Assembly (NCBI GenBank): GCA_947630535.1
Contig: CANRHZ010000008.1
Coordinates: forward strand, 1-50,750
Direction: 5' to 3'
Source of the DNA: Candidatus Gastranaerophilales bacterium
Lineage (GTDB): Bacteria; Cyanobacteriota; Vampirovibrionia; Gastranaerophilales; Gastranaerophilaceae
DNA length: 50,750 bases
In this document: piece after piece, positions 1 to 8,661 of the stretch
Layout of the letters: every line of letters begins with the position of its first letter
Position numbering within the stretch: the first letter of the stretch is position 1
Translations under genes and position numbers: made by a program
Notes under the pieces: model-generated
Databases searched by the model: none
Seen by the model: the letters and a program-made list of their open reading frames with translations, nothing else
Told to the model about the DNA's origin: nothing

Positions 1-305
1 TACTCTGTTCAATTTTGCAATTCTTGCAAAATATGAACGGCATCACATCGGCATAATTAATATTATTCAGTTTTCAAATCTTGTGTTCGATGTGATGAAA
101 TTGGTCTTTTTATATACTCTGTTCAATTTTGCAATTCTTGCAAAATATGAACGGCATCACATCGGCATAATTAATATTATTCAGTTTTCAAATCTTGTGT
201 TCGATGTGATGAAATTGGTCTTTTTATATACTCTGTTCAATTTTGCAATTCTTGCAAAATATGAACGGCATCACATCGGCATAATTAATATTATTCAGTT
301 TTCAA
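1..305. repeat. 114-bp perfect tandem repeat, 2.7 copies
   Basis: Copies start at 1, 115 and 229. The first two are identical over all 114 bases and the third is identical for 77 bases, to 305, where it breaks off. The array may continue left of the window. Each unit contains a 9-bp palindrome with a 3-base loop (12-20 pairs with 24-32, TTTTGCAA type) and a 10-bp inverted pair, CATCACATCG at 41-50 with CGATGTGATG at 88-97. The period is a multiple of three, so reading frames stay open through it. I do not regard the resulting 89-codon frame as a gene. Complete identity points to recent expansion, or to an assembly artefact at a contig end. Confidence 0.93.
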
Positions 306-407
306 TAAATACTATCAAAAACAATTCCCTCTGTCAAAAGTTTATTCGCTAAAACTTGGCAATTAGCTTTTGGTTTTTTGAATGAAAGAAACTATAAAAA
401 ATATCTT

Positions 408-1859
408 TTATCCGTTTAATTCCTTTTTCAAAAGGTCATTTAACAGTTTAGGGTTTGCTCTTCCTTTTGTTTCTTTCATAACCTGTCCTACAAAAAAGCC
501 AAAAAGCTTATCTTTTCCGCTTCTATATGCTTCTACCTGAGATGAATTATCCGATAAAACTTTTTTAATTATTTCTAAAATTGCTCCTTCATCAGAAAGG
601 ACGGATAGCCCCTTCTTTTCTACAAGGGATTTTGGGCTTTCACCCGTTTTTAAAATCTCAACAACAAGAGATTTTGCAATGTTGTTTGAAATTGTTCCCT
701 TTTCTAAAAGTTCCAATAATTCCTGAAACTTTTCGGGGGTTAATTTTGATTCTTGAATTGTAATTTTTTCTTCTTTAAGGTAGGCTGCAATTTCGCCGGT
801 AAGAAGGTTGGATGCGGTTTTAGGGTTAACATTTCCCTTGATTACTTCATCATAAAAAATTGCCAAATCCATTTGATTTACAATCACATTTGCGTCGTAT
901 TCGCTCAAGCCTAAGCCCATATACCTTTGGACTTTTTGGTTTGGAAGCTCCGGCATGGTATTTTTAACTCTTTCAACCCATTCATCATCAATTTCTAAAG
1001 GCATTAAATCGGGCTCGGGGAAATATCTGTAATCATGAGCATCTTCTTTTTCTCTCATAGAGCTTGTAATGCCCTTATTATCATCCCACAGTCTTGTTTC
1101 CTGAACAACTTCGCCGCCTTCTTCAACTATTTCAATTTGTCTGTCTATTTCATATTCAAGGGCTCTTTGAAGCGCTTTAAAGCTATTCACGTTTTTAATC
1201 TCTGCCCTTGTACCAAACTCTTTTTGACCTTTAGGACGGACTGAAATATTTGCATCACATCTCATTGAGCCTTCTTCAAGGTTGCCGTCGCAAACCCCTA
1301 TGTATCTTAAGTTGTTTCTTAATTGCTCCATATACTCTCTTGCTTCATCAGAGCTTCTCATATCGGGTTCCGATACGATTTCAAGAAGGGGTGTACCCGC
1401 TCTGTTTAAGTCCACAAGCGAATATGCAGAACCATATATTCCATTAGCACCCGCATGGACTAATTTTCCTGCATCTTCTTCAAGATGGGCTCTTGTTATT
1501 CTAATTGTTTTGTTTGAAATTTTAATTTCGCCCCCTATACAAATGGGCTCATCATATTGAGATATTTGATAACCCTTGGGCAAATCAGGGTAAAAATACT
1601 GTTTTCTGTCGAATTTGCACCTTTTTGCAATTTTCGAATTCAGCGCAAGCCCGACTAATATTGCCATATCGACTACCCCTTTATTCAAAACGGGAAGCAC
1701 CCCGGGCATCCCTAAGGTAATGGGTGATGTTTCCGTATTAGGTTCATGCCCGAATTCTGCTCCGTCAGGTGCAAAAATCTTGGATTTTGTTTTTAATTGA
1801 GCATGAACTTCAAGCCCTATTACAACTTCATACTTATCTCTCAATGATGAATTTTCCAT
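408..1859 (-). CDS. gatB: Asp-tRNA(Asn)/Glu-tRNA(Gln) amidotransferase subunit B
   Basis: GatB is the tRNA-binding kinase subunit of GatCAB. This complex amidates misacylated Glu-tRNA(Gln) and Asp-tRNA(Asn) in the cytoplasm. The 483 residues match the usual family length. The N-terminal block GLEVHAQL is at residues 15-22, and the family block with FYPDLPKGYQISQYDEP is near residues 88-104. The C-terminal GatB/YqeY tail ends in the usual VMKETKGRANP-type segment. The ATG at 1859 is preceded by AGGAC. The gene is alone on the minus strand and divergent from the HEAT-like gene at 2015. gatA lies about 42 kb away at 44143, and gatC is not in the window, so the subunits are not encoded in one operon here. 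Confidence 0.97.
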   Translation of the reverse strand: MENSSLRDKYEVVIGLEVHAQLKTKSKIFAPDGAEFGHEPNTETSPITLGMPGVLPVLNKGVVDMAILVGLALNSKIAKRCKFDRKQYFYPDLPKGYQISQYDEPICIGGEIKISNKTIRITRAHLEEDAGKLVHAGANGIYGSAYSLVDLNRAGTPLLEIVSEPDMRSSDEAREYMEQLRNNLRYIGVCDGNLEEGSMRCDANISVRPKGQKEFGTRAEIKNVNSFKALQRALEYEIDRQIEIVEEGGEVVQETRLWDDNKGITSSMREKEDAHDYRYFPEPDLMPLEIDDEWVERVKNTMPELPNQKVQRYMGLGLSEYDANVIVNQMDLAIFYDEVIKGNVNPKTASNLLTGEIAAYLKEEKITIQESKLTPEKFQELLELLEKGTISNNIAKSLVVEILKTGESPKSLVEKKGLSVLSDEGAILEIIKKVLSDNSSQVEAYRSGKDKLFGFFVGQVMKETKGRANPKLLNDLLKKELNG

Positions 1860-2014
1860 TTTATGTCCTTTTAATTACCTTCTTTTTTAGGATAATTCTA
1901 GCATAAGAAAACTTTTGAAAAAAGTGTTAATAATTTGTTACATTTGCGAGGCAAATTAGCATTTATTTTCGTTTTTGTAATTTTATTAAAATATAGAGGA
2001 AAATAGGTATAGGG

Positions 2015-2941
2015 ATGCAAAATCAACTAAATTCAATGACACCAAATTTATTATATCCGCAAAATCAATTGCAAAATGGAGCTATGCAAGGAACTTACCC
2101 TGCACCAAGCGTGGGCGCCGTTAACATTCAAATTTTTAATCCGACGGCAAATCCTCAGCCTCAAGCTCAAAATCCTTACCCGCAAGGTTTTTATCAGGCA
2201 AATCCTTGCCCGAATTATCCCTGCAATTATAATAATTTGATGAATTCTACCCCTGCACCCACCTATAATTCAACAAATCCGATTGACCCTTCTTCGGCTC
2301 AACCAATGAATTTAAATTCTAATCAGGAAGGTGTTGCATCAAACAGTCCTACGGATTCTCAAACCAATACAAAAGATGTTAAAGAAAACAAACCAAAAGT
2401 TATTCTTACTGACGATTATATAAAAACTCTCGAAAACTATTTGAATTCTCAGGATAAAAAAATCCGTTCAATGGGTGCAAAAGAGCTCTTTGAAAGATTT
2501 AAAGAAGATGAAACAAGAAAAGACGACCCCGCCTTAACGGCCCTTTTAAACAAAGTTTTGCAAGACCCGACTGAAACGGTTAAATTTATTGGATTAACCG
2601 CTCTTGATACGGGTTATGCAAACGGAAATGATGAAACGATGCAAATTTTAACCAATATGCAAAACACTGATACAAGCTATGGCGAGGATGCGTCACTTGC
2701 TTCTCAAATATTGCTCAAATTGAGTGCAAATAAATCTAATAAAACGGCAACCGAACAAAATCAGTCCACCGCTTTACCTTTGGAACCTTCATTGCATTCA
2801 ACCGAAAGCCAATCAAATAAAATGCCTCCGGTTGAAACGGGTACGCTTTTAAATGATGGGGCTTCAAATTCAACTCTAAATCAAAACGGGACGGATAAAT
2901 CCATGATTAGTCCGATGAATAATGCGGGAGGCGGTAACTAA
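2015..2941 (+). CDS. Pro/Gln/Asn-rich protein with HEAT-like helical core (paralog A)
   Basis: 308 residues of unknown function. Residues 1-125 are low complexity, rich in P, Q, N and Y. They include the block PSVGAVNIQIFNP at 31-43. Residues about 130-235 are predicted helical with two alternating hydrophobic-helix units that resemble HEAT/ARM repeats (for example LTALLNKVLQDPTETVKFIG). The tail is again disordered and ends in a Gly/Asn-rich stretch. There is no signal peptide or membrane segment. The protein at 3534-4646 has the same architecture and the same AVNIQIF block, so the two are paralogs. The stop overlaps the next start (TAATG), indicating co-transcription with 2941-3381. The Shine-Dalgarno at the listed ATG is poor, so the start is less certain than the frame. 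Confidence 0.75.
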   Translation: MQNQLNSMTPNLLYPQNQLQNGAMQGTYPAPSVGAVNIQIFNPTANPQPQAQNPYPQGFYQANPCPNYPCNYNNLMNSTPAPTYNSTNPIDPSSAQPMNLNSNQEGVASNSPTDSQTNTKDVKENKPKVILTDDYIKTLENYLNSQDKKIRSMGAKELFERFKEDETRKDDPALTALLNKVLQDPTETVKFIGLTALDTGYANGNDETMQILTNMQNTDTSYGEDASLASQILLKLSANKSNKTATEQNQSTALPLEPSLHSTESQSNKMPPVETGTLLNDGASNSTLNQNGTDKSMISPMNNAGGGN

Positions 2942-3381
2942 TGGCATTTAATTTTGTTGCAAATACGGCCGCTTTACTATCTTTAGCTTCGTCTGCAATT
3001 GATGCGGGTCAAAAAGGCAAAAGCAAAGCATCAAAAAATGCAAGATGTGAAGTTGCAATAAAAGATATAAAAACTTACGAAGGTGATTCAACCCTCAATT
3101 ATTCAAGTCAAAAACATAATGAAATGAAAAAAATGGTAAGCAATTCCGATTTCTTAACGGGATTTTATAAAGCAAAAGGTGCAATATCAGGCTTTTTTGG
3201 AGGAGCGACCGAAAGTGCGGCAAAGAACTTACCTTCTATAGGGTTTGCTGCATTCACTCTCGGAACTAAAAATAAAACACTAAAGACAATAGGACTAACA
3301 GGAACACTTCTTAGCATGGTTATTGATTTTATTAAAAACGGAACAAATCTTTTTGCAAAGAAAAATGTGATAGAAAAATAA
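2941..3381 (+). CDS. small protein of unknown function
   Basis: 146 residues that I do not recognise. The start overlaps the stop of the preceding gene as TAATG, so it is very probably translated from the same mRNA. The N-terminus has a mildly hydrophobic Ala/Leu/Ser helix at residues 5-20. A Lys-rich middle follows. Two Gly/Ala/Leu-rich hydrophobic stretches (about 98-112 and 118-132, near GLTGTLLSMVIDF) could associate with membranes. It ends in a basic tail. It sits between the two paralogous HEAT-like genes, which suggests a shared role, but no function can be assigned. Confidence 0.65.
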   Translation: MAFNFVANTAALLSLASSAIDAGQKGKSKASKNARCEVAIKDIKTYEGDSTLNYSSQKHNEMKKMVSNSDFLTGFYKAKGAISGFFGGATESAAKNLPSIGFAAFTLGTKNKTLKTIGLTGTLLSMVIDFIKNGTNLFAKKNVIEK

Positions 3382-3533
3382 AAATGTAAAAAAATGTAAA
3401 GGTATAAAATCAAGTAATATCAAGAAAAAAAATAAAAAAACTATGAAAACTCAACTAAGATAGCAATTATAAATATTCAGAATACTTAAAAATTACGTAA
3501 AAAGAAAATAATTTTACAAAGGAGATATAAAAT

Positions 3534-4646
3534 ATGATGCAACAAGTAGGAGCAAATGGTTATATGCAACCGACACCGAGTGCAAGTGCAGTTAATATTC
3601 AAATTTTTGAACCGAAAGCGTATGCAGCTCCAAATGAAAATCAATATCAAAACCCGATATACAGATATCCCGAACAGTCTATATATACGCAGCCAATCTC
3701 TAATCAATACGGACAATTTGCTCCTATAGAACAACCTGTTGTAAATTATCAACCAAACCAGCAAATGCCGGCTCCCGTTTTAACTCCGAATAATACTCAA
3801 GCCGAACAACCTCAAGCTCCCGAATCTAATCAGGCCGCACCAAATGTTGATGTAGTTCAGCCGACAATGCAGGATCAAAACGGAATAGATGTTAATTCCT
3901 TGGTTCAGGGGCTTCAATCAAATGATAACAAAGTTCAGGAAGATGCAATTACAAAAATCGCAAATTTAAGTCAGGGTGAACCCGAGATGCGTAATGCCGT
4001 ATTATCGGAACCTGTTATGAAGGGCTTAGCCGATATTATAAAGAAAGACACATCAAACCTTGAAGGCCCGACGGAAGCTCAAACCGCCGCTATAAACAAA
4101 GCAGCATCAGGTGCCGAATTGACACCCGAAGAAGCAGCACTTGTCGATAAACTTGCTCCAAAAACTGCGGCTGATAAAAACAGAGTAATTGCTATCTTTA
4201 CTCTTGGTCTGCTTCAAAAGAACCAGAGAGATGAAATAGACACATTTAATCAAACTCAGGGAGCAAACAATCAACTTCCGCAGTTAAAAATCAATGATTT
4301 AATCGGGTACAATGAAATAGAAAATGCAGCAAGAAATGATAACGAAAAAGAAGTTAAACTTGCAGCACTACAGGCTCTTGCATACGTTGCAAGACCGGAA
4401 GATGCGGATGTTTTAACACCAATTCTTCAAAATGCGGCAAACGACACGGAACCTATGATTCAACAAGCTGCAAACGAGGTTTTAACCAACCTCGGTTCAA
4501 ATCCTGTTGAAGCTAAACAGGAAGAACCTGCTATTGACCCTTCAAAAATGTCAAGAAAAGAAAGAAAAGCTTACGAAAAAGCTATGAAACAACGTGCAAA
4601 AGAAGAAGCTGAACAACAAAAAAATAACGAACAAAAAGTTGCATAA
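3534..4646 (+). CDS. Pro/Gln-rich protein with HEAT-like helical core (paralog B)
   Basis: 370 residues of unknown function, paralogous to 2015-2941. The shared block PSASAVNIQIFEP lies at residues 15-27, followed by a P/Q/N/Y-rich linker to about residue 125. A helical region from about 130 to 335 has HEAT-like units, for example VKLAALQALAYVARPEDADVLTPIL and the following IQQAANEVLTNLG. The C-terminus is a highly charged Lys/Glu/Gln coiled-coil-like tail (RKERKAYEKAMKQRAKEEAE). There is no signal peptide or transmembrane segment. A good Shine-Dalgarno (AAAGGAG) precedes two adjacent ATG codons at 3534. A terminator hairpin follows at 4675. The family probably acts as a protein-interaction scaffold, but that is inference from the fold type only. 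Confidence 0.78.
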   Translation: MMQQVGANGYMQPTPSASAVNIQIFEPKAYAAPNENQYQNPIYRYPEQSIYTQPISNQYGQFAPIEQPVVNYQPNQQMPAPVLTPNNTQAEQPQAPESNQAAPNVDVVQPTMQDQNGIDVNSLVQGLQSNDNKVQEDAITKIANLSQGEPEMRNAVLSEPVMKGLADIIKKDTSNLEGPTEAQTAAINKAASGAELTPEEAALVDKLAPKTAADKNRVIAIFTLGLLQKNQRDEIDTFNQTQGANNQLPQLKINDLIGYNEIENAARNDNEKEVKLAALQALAYVARPEDADVLTPILQNAANDTEPMIQQAANEVLTNLGSNPVEAKQEEPAIDPSKMSRKERKAYEKAMKQRAKEEAEQQKNNEQKVA

Positions 4647-4674
4647 AATACGGAATAAAATATAAAACAATATG

Positions 4675-4705
4675 CCGCAAACCTGATTTTTAGGTTTGCG
4701 GTTTT
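4675..4705 (+). terminator. intrinsic terminator after HEAT-like paralog B
   Basis: A perfect 10-bp stem, CCGCAAACCT (4675-4684) with AGGTTTGCGG (4692-4701), has a 7-base loop and is followed by TTTTAATTT. It also covers the stop codon of the convergent histidine kinase, so the 3' ends of the two genes share the hairpin. The minus direction lacks a U-tract. Confidence 0.85.
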
Positions 4706-5850
4706 AATTTGAACTTTATAGTAAATTCAGCCCCTTTATTTAAAGAGGATTTTAGCGATATTGTTCCGTTTTGCATTTTTACAAGTTCATTGGTAATTGT
4801 AAGCCCGAGGCCTGTGGATGAACAGGTTTTTGTATATATGTTATCGAGTTGAACAAACTTTTCAAAAATCTTTTTGTGGTCTTTTTTGTCTATGCCTATT
4901 CCAAAATCTTTAACCTTTATTATGGCGCAATCCTTTAATTTTGAGGTTGAAACAACCACTTTGGAATTTTTGTGGGAAAACTTAATTGCGTTACCCAAAA
5001 GATTGAACATAATTTGCCTGAACTTTTGCTCGTCCGTTAATATATTATCTTTTAGTTTCAGATTTGTTTCAATTTTTATCCCTTTTTCATACCCTAAGGG
5101 TTCAATTACATTTATGGTTTCTTTAATGGTCTGATTTATGTCGGTTTCTTTTAAATTGAGCTTCATTGCTTTAGATTCTATTTTTGTCATGTCTAAAATA
5201 TCATTAATAAGACCCGTTAAATGAATGGATGAAGCTAAAATTTTATTTATAAAGTTTTGTTGTTTGTCGTTTAATTTTCCCGTCAAGCCCTCTTTCATTG
5301 CGGATGAAAAGCCTATTATTGAGTTTAAGGGGGTTCTTAGTTCATGGGATATGTTAGATAAAAATTCCGTCCTTATTTTGTCAGTTTCAATAAGTTTTTC
5401 ATTTTGTTCTTTTAATTTTTTTGTGGCCTCATTTTTTTGTAAAATTGCATCCTGCAAAATTAAAAGCTGATTTTGAAATATTTTTGAAATTTCGTAGTCT
5501 TTAATTCTGTTTGAATACTTTTTTGAAATTGTATCCAACTTTTGTTTTTCTTCTTTTTTAAACTTTTCTTTTCTCAATAACAAAAAATACCCCATAGTAT
5601 TACCAAGTATTTTAACCGGTATTTTTAGTGTATAAAAACCATTTGGCTTATCTGTAGTTAAAGTGTCTTTTGGGATTTCTTTTGAACAAGAGTAAGAATA
5701 TTTCAGGCGGTATGATTTTATACTTTTATGAAAAAAACCGCACAACAAAAAATCAATCTCTGATTTTAGTTCCATAAAAGAGTTTGTGTAAAAAGTATTT
5801 TCATCCTGTTCAACATTTAAAAAAGCGGATGTAATTAAGTTTGTGTCCAT
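4690..5850 (-). CDS. cytoplasmic sensor histidine kinase
   Basis: 386 residues. The N-terminal ~110 residues have no membrane segment and look like a divergent GAF/PAS-type sensor. A coiled coil at about 120-160 leads into HisKA, with the H-box FLSNISHELRTPLNS and phospho-acceptor His169. The HATPase_c domain follows, with N-box (FNLLGNAIKFSH, about 282-293), G1 (KDFGIGI, about 314-320) and G2 (TGLGLTI, about 346-352). It autophosphorylates and should pass phosphate to a response regulator. No receiver-domain protein is in the window. The neighbour 5893-6384 has only a winged helix. There is no Shine-Dalgarno before the ATG, and a good promoter ends 7 bases upstream, which suggests a leaderless mRNA. 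Confidence 0.93.
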   Translation of the reverse strand: MDTNLITSAFLNVEQDENTFYTNSFMELKSEIDFLLCGFFHKSIKSYRLKYSYSCSKEIPKDTLTTDKPNGFYTLKIPVKILGNTMGYFLLLRKEKFKKEEKQKLDTISKKYSNRIKDYEISKIFQNQLLILQDAILQKNEATKKLKEQNEKLIETDKIRTEFLSNISHELRTPLNSIIGFSSAMKEGLTGKLNDKQQNFINKILASSIHLTGLINDILDMTKIESKAMKLNLKETDINQTIKETINVIEPLGYEKGIKIETNLKLKDNILTDEQKFRQIMFNLLGNAIKFSHKNSKVVVSTSKLKDCAIIKVKDFGIGIDKKDHKKIFEKFVQLDNIYTKTCSSTGLGLTITNELVKMQNGTISLKSSLNKGAEFTIKFKLKPQT

Positions 5851-5857
5851 AAACCAA

Positions 5858-5886
5858 ATTATATCCGCTTAAAACCTTTTTAGCAA
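5858..5886 (-). promoter_or_regulatory. sigma70-type promoter of the histidine kinase, leaderless start
   Basis: Read on the minus strand: TTGCTA (5886-5881), a 17-base spacer, then TATAAT (5863-5858). Only 7 bases separate the -10 box from the ATG at 5850, so transcription would begin at or next to the start codon. No ribosome-binding site could lie between them. Confidence 0.7.
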
Positions 5887-5892
5887 AATTTG

Positions 5893-6384
5893 TTAAATAG
5901 TTAATCTGTATCCGCCTTTGTCTGCGTTTTGAAGCACATCTTCGGATATTTTTGCTCTTAAATTTTTAATGTACTTATAAACATAATCAGTCGGAAGGCT
6001 TAAAATTTTAGCCAAATCTCTGGCATAAACAATAACGCCCGCATTTTGTATAAAATGTTCTAAAACCTTTTGTTCTCTTTCTGTTAGAGGCTTATTAAAG
6101 TTTAATCTTCTTGTTTTTTCCTGATTGGAAACTTCAACAAACATTTTTGACTGTTGTGCATTAATTGATTTTTTTGCTATTTCAATTACGGTTTCTTTTG
6201 GCGATTGCGTTTTAACATCCGATATGTATTTTGAATTTGAATTTGATAAAACAATGTCAACTATATCGTTTGTTTGTTTTTCCCCTCTTACGGTTTTTCC
6301 TAATCTTCTCGCATATTCTTCAAGAGTAATTCTTTCTAATGAGCTTCTCCATTGTTTAATTTCTTCTTTGCTTAAATATTCCAT
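5893..6384 (-). CDS. winged-helix DNA-binding protein, OmpR/PhoB type without receiver
   Basis: 163 residues. The C-terminal ~70 residues (about 94-163) match the Trans_reg_C winged-helix fold: LTEREQKVLEHFIQNAG, then a recognition-helix region TDYVYKYIKNLRAKI, then the wing ending GGYRLTI. The N-terminal 90 residues are polar and helical and carry no aspartate-pocket receiver domain, so it is not a standard response regulator. GAGGAAG precedes the ATG. The histidine kinase lies 42 bases downstream but has its own promoter. A functional pairing is possible but would need a non-canonical signal route, because the usual phospho-acceptor Asp is missing. Confidence 0.8.
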   Translation of the reverse strand: MEYLSKEEIKQWRSSLERITLEEYARRLGKTVRGEKQTNDIVDIVLSNSNSKYISDVKTQSPKETVIEIAKKSINAQQSKMFVEVSNQEKTRRLNFNKPLTEREQKVLEHFIQNAGVIVYARDLAKILSLPTDYVYKYIKNLRAKISEDVLQNADKGGYRLTI

Positions 6385-6531
6385 TTATCTAACTTCCTCA
6401 TAAGAATACTTCCGATAAATTATTTATATCATGCTTTAATGTTAAAAATCTCAAAATATTTTCTAATGTAAAAATTTATTTTTGCTATTGACAAATACTT
6501 TTTTTCATAAGTACTCTTTTGCTTAGGAATT

Positions 6532-7488
6532 TTAGCAATCGTACAATCTGCATGCCACTTTTGAATTATCCCCCTGTTGACAAAGTTTAAATGCTTTATA
6601 TTTGCATATATCTTCCATAAAATCACATCTTAAATGAAATTCGCACCCCGTTATTTTTTCAGTTATGGGAGAAGGAGCACCCTTTATATTTTTCAGTCTT
6701 TTTTCTTTGTTATAAGGAAGTGCATCTATTAAGGCTTTTGTGTAGGGATGTTTGGGGTTTTCAAAAAGAGTTTTTGTGTGCGCTTCTTCAACAATTTTTC
6801 CCATATACATAATTGAAATATAGTCTGCATACTGATTTACAATCCCCAAATCATGAGAAATTAATATAATGGACTTTCCCCTTTCTTTTATATAGGTTAA
6901 AAGTTTTAGTATTTGTGCTTGAATAGTAACATCAAGTGCGGTTGTGGGCTCATCCGCTATAATGATATCGGGTTCAAGGCTCATTGCAATTGCTATAATA
7001 ATTCTTTGTTTCATGCCGCCTGAAAGTTCGTATGGGTACATTTTCATTTTTTTTTCGGGTTCTGTTATTTGAACATCTTTTAGATATTTAAGCGCAATAT
7101 TATAAGCTTCTTTTTTAGAGCAGTCTGTATGCGCAAGAATGGCTTCTATCATCTGGTTTTCAATATTATATAAAGGGTTAAGGCTTGTCATGGGGTCTTG
7201 CGGGACAAGGGCAATTTTTTTTCCTCTTATTTTATTTAACTCTTTTTCTTTTAAATTAAGAAGATTTATTCCATCAAAGATAATCTCGCCCGATGTAATC
7301 TTTGCATTTTTAGGTATAAGCCCTAATACACTCATCACTGAAATTGTTTTACCTGAGCCCGATTCTCCTATAATTGCATGGATTGTTCCTTTTTTTAATT
7401 CAAAATTTATATCTTTAATGGCAGGATAAAAGCTATCTTCAATTTCAAAGCCCAAATTTAAATTATTGATTTTTAAAACAGTTTCCAT
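6532..7488 (-). CDS. oligopeptide/dipeptide ABC transporter ATP-binding protein (OppD/DppD-like)
   Basis: 318 residues, the normal length for OppD/DppD. Walker A GESGSGKT is at residues 41-48, the Q-loop region near VPQDPMTSLNP at 95-105, the signature LSGGMKQR at 155-162 and Walker B IIIADEP at 175-181. A C-terminal oligo_HPY segment carries Cys-containing GCEFHLRCDF. It would energise import of peptides (or nickel) at the cytoplasmic membrane. No permease, binding protein or second ATPase is adjacent, so it is an orphan component here and its partners must be elsewhere. The substrate cannot be stated. The ATG has no convincing Shine-Dalgarno. Confidence 0.92.
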   Translation of the reverse strand: METVLKINNLNLGFEIEDSFYPAIKDINFELKKGTIHAIIGESGSGKTISVMSVLGLIPKNAKITSGEIIFDGINLLNLKEKELNKIRGKKIALVPQDPMTSLNPLYNIENQMIEAILAHTDCSKKEAYNIALKYLKDVQITEPEKKMKMYPYELSGGMKQRIIIAIAMSLEPDIIIADEPTTALDVTIQAQILKLLTYIKERGKSIILISHDLGIVNQYADYISIMYMGKIVEEAHTKTLFENPKHPYTKALIDALPYNKEKRLKNIKGAPSPITEKITGCEFHLRCDFMEDICKYKAFKLCQQGDNSKVACRLYDC

Positions 7489-7567
7489 AGCCTAATTATT
7501 ATATCATTTTATTTTTGGTTTTATAATACCAAGGGAGTTAATTATTATATAATAGAATTTTCATTGT

Positions 7568-7596
7568 TTGTAAAAACAATCAGACTATATTATAAT
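7568..7596 (+). promoter_or_regulatory. predicted promoter of the LicD-family gene
   Basis: TTGTAA (7568-7573), a 17-base spacer and TATAAT (7591-7596). Transcription would start near 7603, leaving a leader of about 63 bases before the ATG at 7666. The 177-base region is shared with the divergent ABC ATPase gene. Confidence 0.55.
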
Positions 7597-7665
7597 ATCC
7601 AAAAGCTATAAATTTTTTAAGATACCAATAAAGCCATATAAACTGATTTAATCTGGAATTTAATA

Positions 7666-8658
7666 ATGAAACTGTTTTCTTTTAAAAATACGGACAAATA
7701 TAAAAGAGTTCTTACCCTTTTTGGTGTGGATTTTTCCTGGACAAATACAAGAGAAATGAGAAAAAGGCTAATAATTGCAGAAAGACAACTAAAAGGTATA
7801 AACCTAATGATGCAATTTCTTTACGATATTACAAAAGCACCAAAGGCTAAAGGAGAATTCAGAGAATTGCAAATCATGAAGGCAAAAGGGCTTGAACTTT
7901 TCAGCATAATTGCGGATAAATATAATTTAATTTATTGGCTTGATTTTGGAACTCTTTTAGGCGCAATAAGGCACAAAGGTTTTATACCTTGGGATGATGA
8001 TATAGATGTTTCAATGCCAAGAGAAGAATATAATAAACTGTATGACATTTTTAAAAAAGAGCTTGAACAATACCCCGATATTAAAATTGAAATAGTTCAT
8101 AAGGGTATTTTAATCTTGCGTTTTATGTATAAAGATGCCGCTCTTTTTGATATATTCCCTTATGACAGTTACCATAAAGAAACATTAAGCGAAAAAGAAA
8201 AAGCGAATTTATTTAAAGAGAGCAAAAAGTGTTTCAAAAAAATAAGGCAAAATTGGCTCAATAACAAGACAAAAGATAATCTCCCCTTATTTTTAGATAA
8301 TATCCGATTAAATGTAGATAAGCATATTTTAAATAATAACAAAAGAACCGGTGATATATTTTTTGTTGGATGCGAGGGGCTTGGGGATAAAATGTTCTTT
8401 TTTAAAAAACAGGATATTTTCCCTTTAAAAAAAGCTTTATTTGAAGAAGTTGAATTTAATGTGCCGGCAAATTACCATAAAATTCTTAGCGAAATATACG
8501 GTGATTATATGTCGTTACCCGATATATCTAAATTTCAAATAAACCATATGGGCGCTTTTAATACGAACAATGATAATGTATATCAGGATAAAAATTTAGG
8601 CGAAATAACCGCCCTTATGACGGATATAATAAAAAAGATAAAAGAAAACCAAGCTTAG
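7666..8658 (+). CDS. LicD-family phosphotransferase / nucleotidyltransferase-fold protein
   Basis: 330 residues. The LicD/FKTN signature is clear: LDFGTLLGAIRHKGFIPWDD followed by DIDVSM, together about residues 92-117. It contains the conserved GTLLGA-x-RH and the D-D-D-x-D metal-binding run. Characterised members move phosphocholine or other phospho-substituents onto cell-surface glycans. The family is broad and no choline-uptake genes are nearby, so the donor and acceptor are unknown. It stands alone, converging on the next gene with only 3 bases between stop codons. The Shine-Dalgarno is weak. Confidence 0.85.
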   Translation: MKLFSFKNTDKYKRVLTLFGVDFSWTNTREMRKRLIIAERQLKGINLMMQFLYDITKAPKAKGEFRELQIMKAKGLELFSIIADKYNLIYWLDFGTLLGAIRHKGFIPWDDDIDVSMPREEYNKLYDIFKKELEQYPDIKIEIVHKGILILRFMYKDAALFDIFPYDSYHKETLSEKEKANLFKESKKCFKKIRQNWLNNKTKDNLPLFLDNIRLNVDKHILNNNKRTGDIFFVGCEGLGDKMFFFKKQDIFPLKKALFEEVEFNVPANYHKILSEIYGDYMSLPDISKFQINHMGAFNTNNDNVYQDKNLGEITALMTDIIKKIKENQA

Positions 8659-8661
8659 AAT

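Noticed and set aside
1-305. Tandem repeat as a CRISPR array
   Set aside because: The 114-base unit is contiguous and identical throughout, with no variable spacers and no cas genes.
83-352. An 89-codon open frame through the tandem repeat, giving a 38-residue repeat protein
   Set aside because: It exists only because the repeat period is a multiple of three; there is no proper ATG with a ribosome-binding site, and the composition is that of AT-rich noncoding DNA.
4690-6384. Winged-helix gene plus histidine kinase as a standard two-component pair
   Set aside because: The winged-helix protein has no receiver domain, and the kinase has its own promoter, so a conventional phosphorelay between them is not supported.
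6429-6626. Small minus-strand frame downstream of and overlapping the ABC ATPase
   Set aside because: It overlaps the conserved C-terminal region of the ATPase out of frame and shows no independent support.
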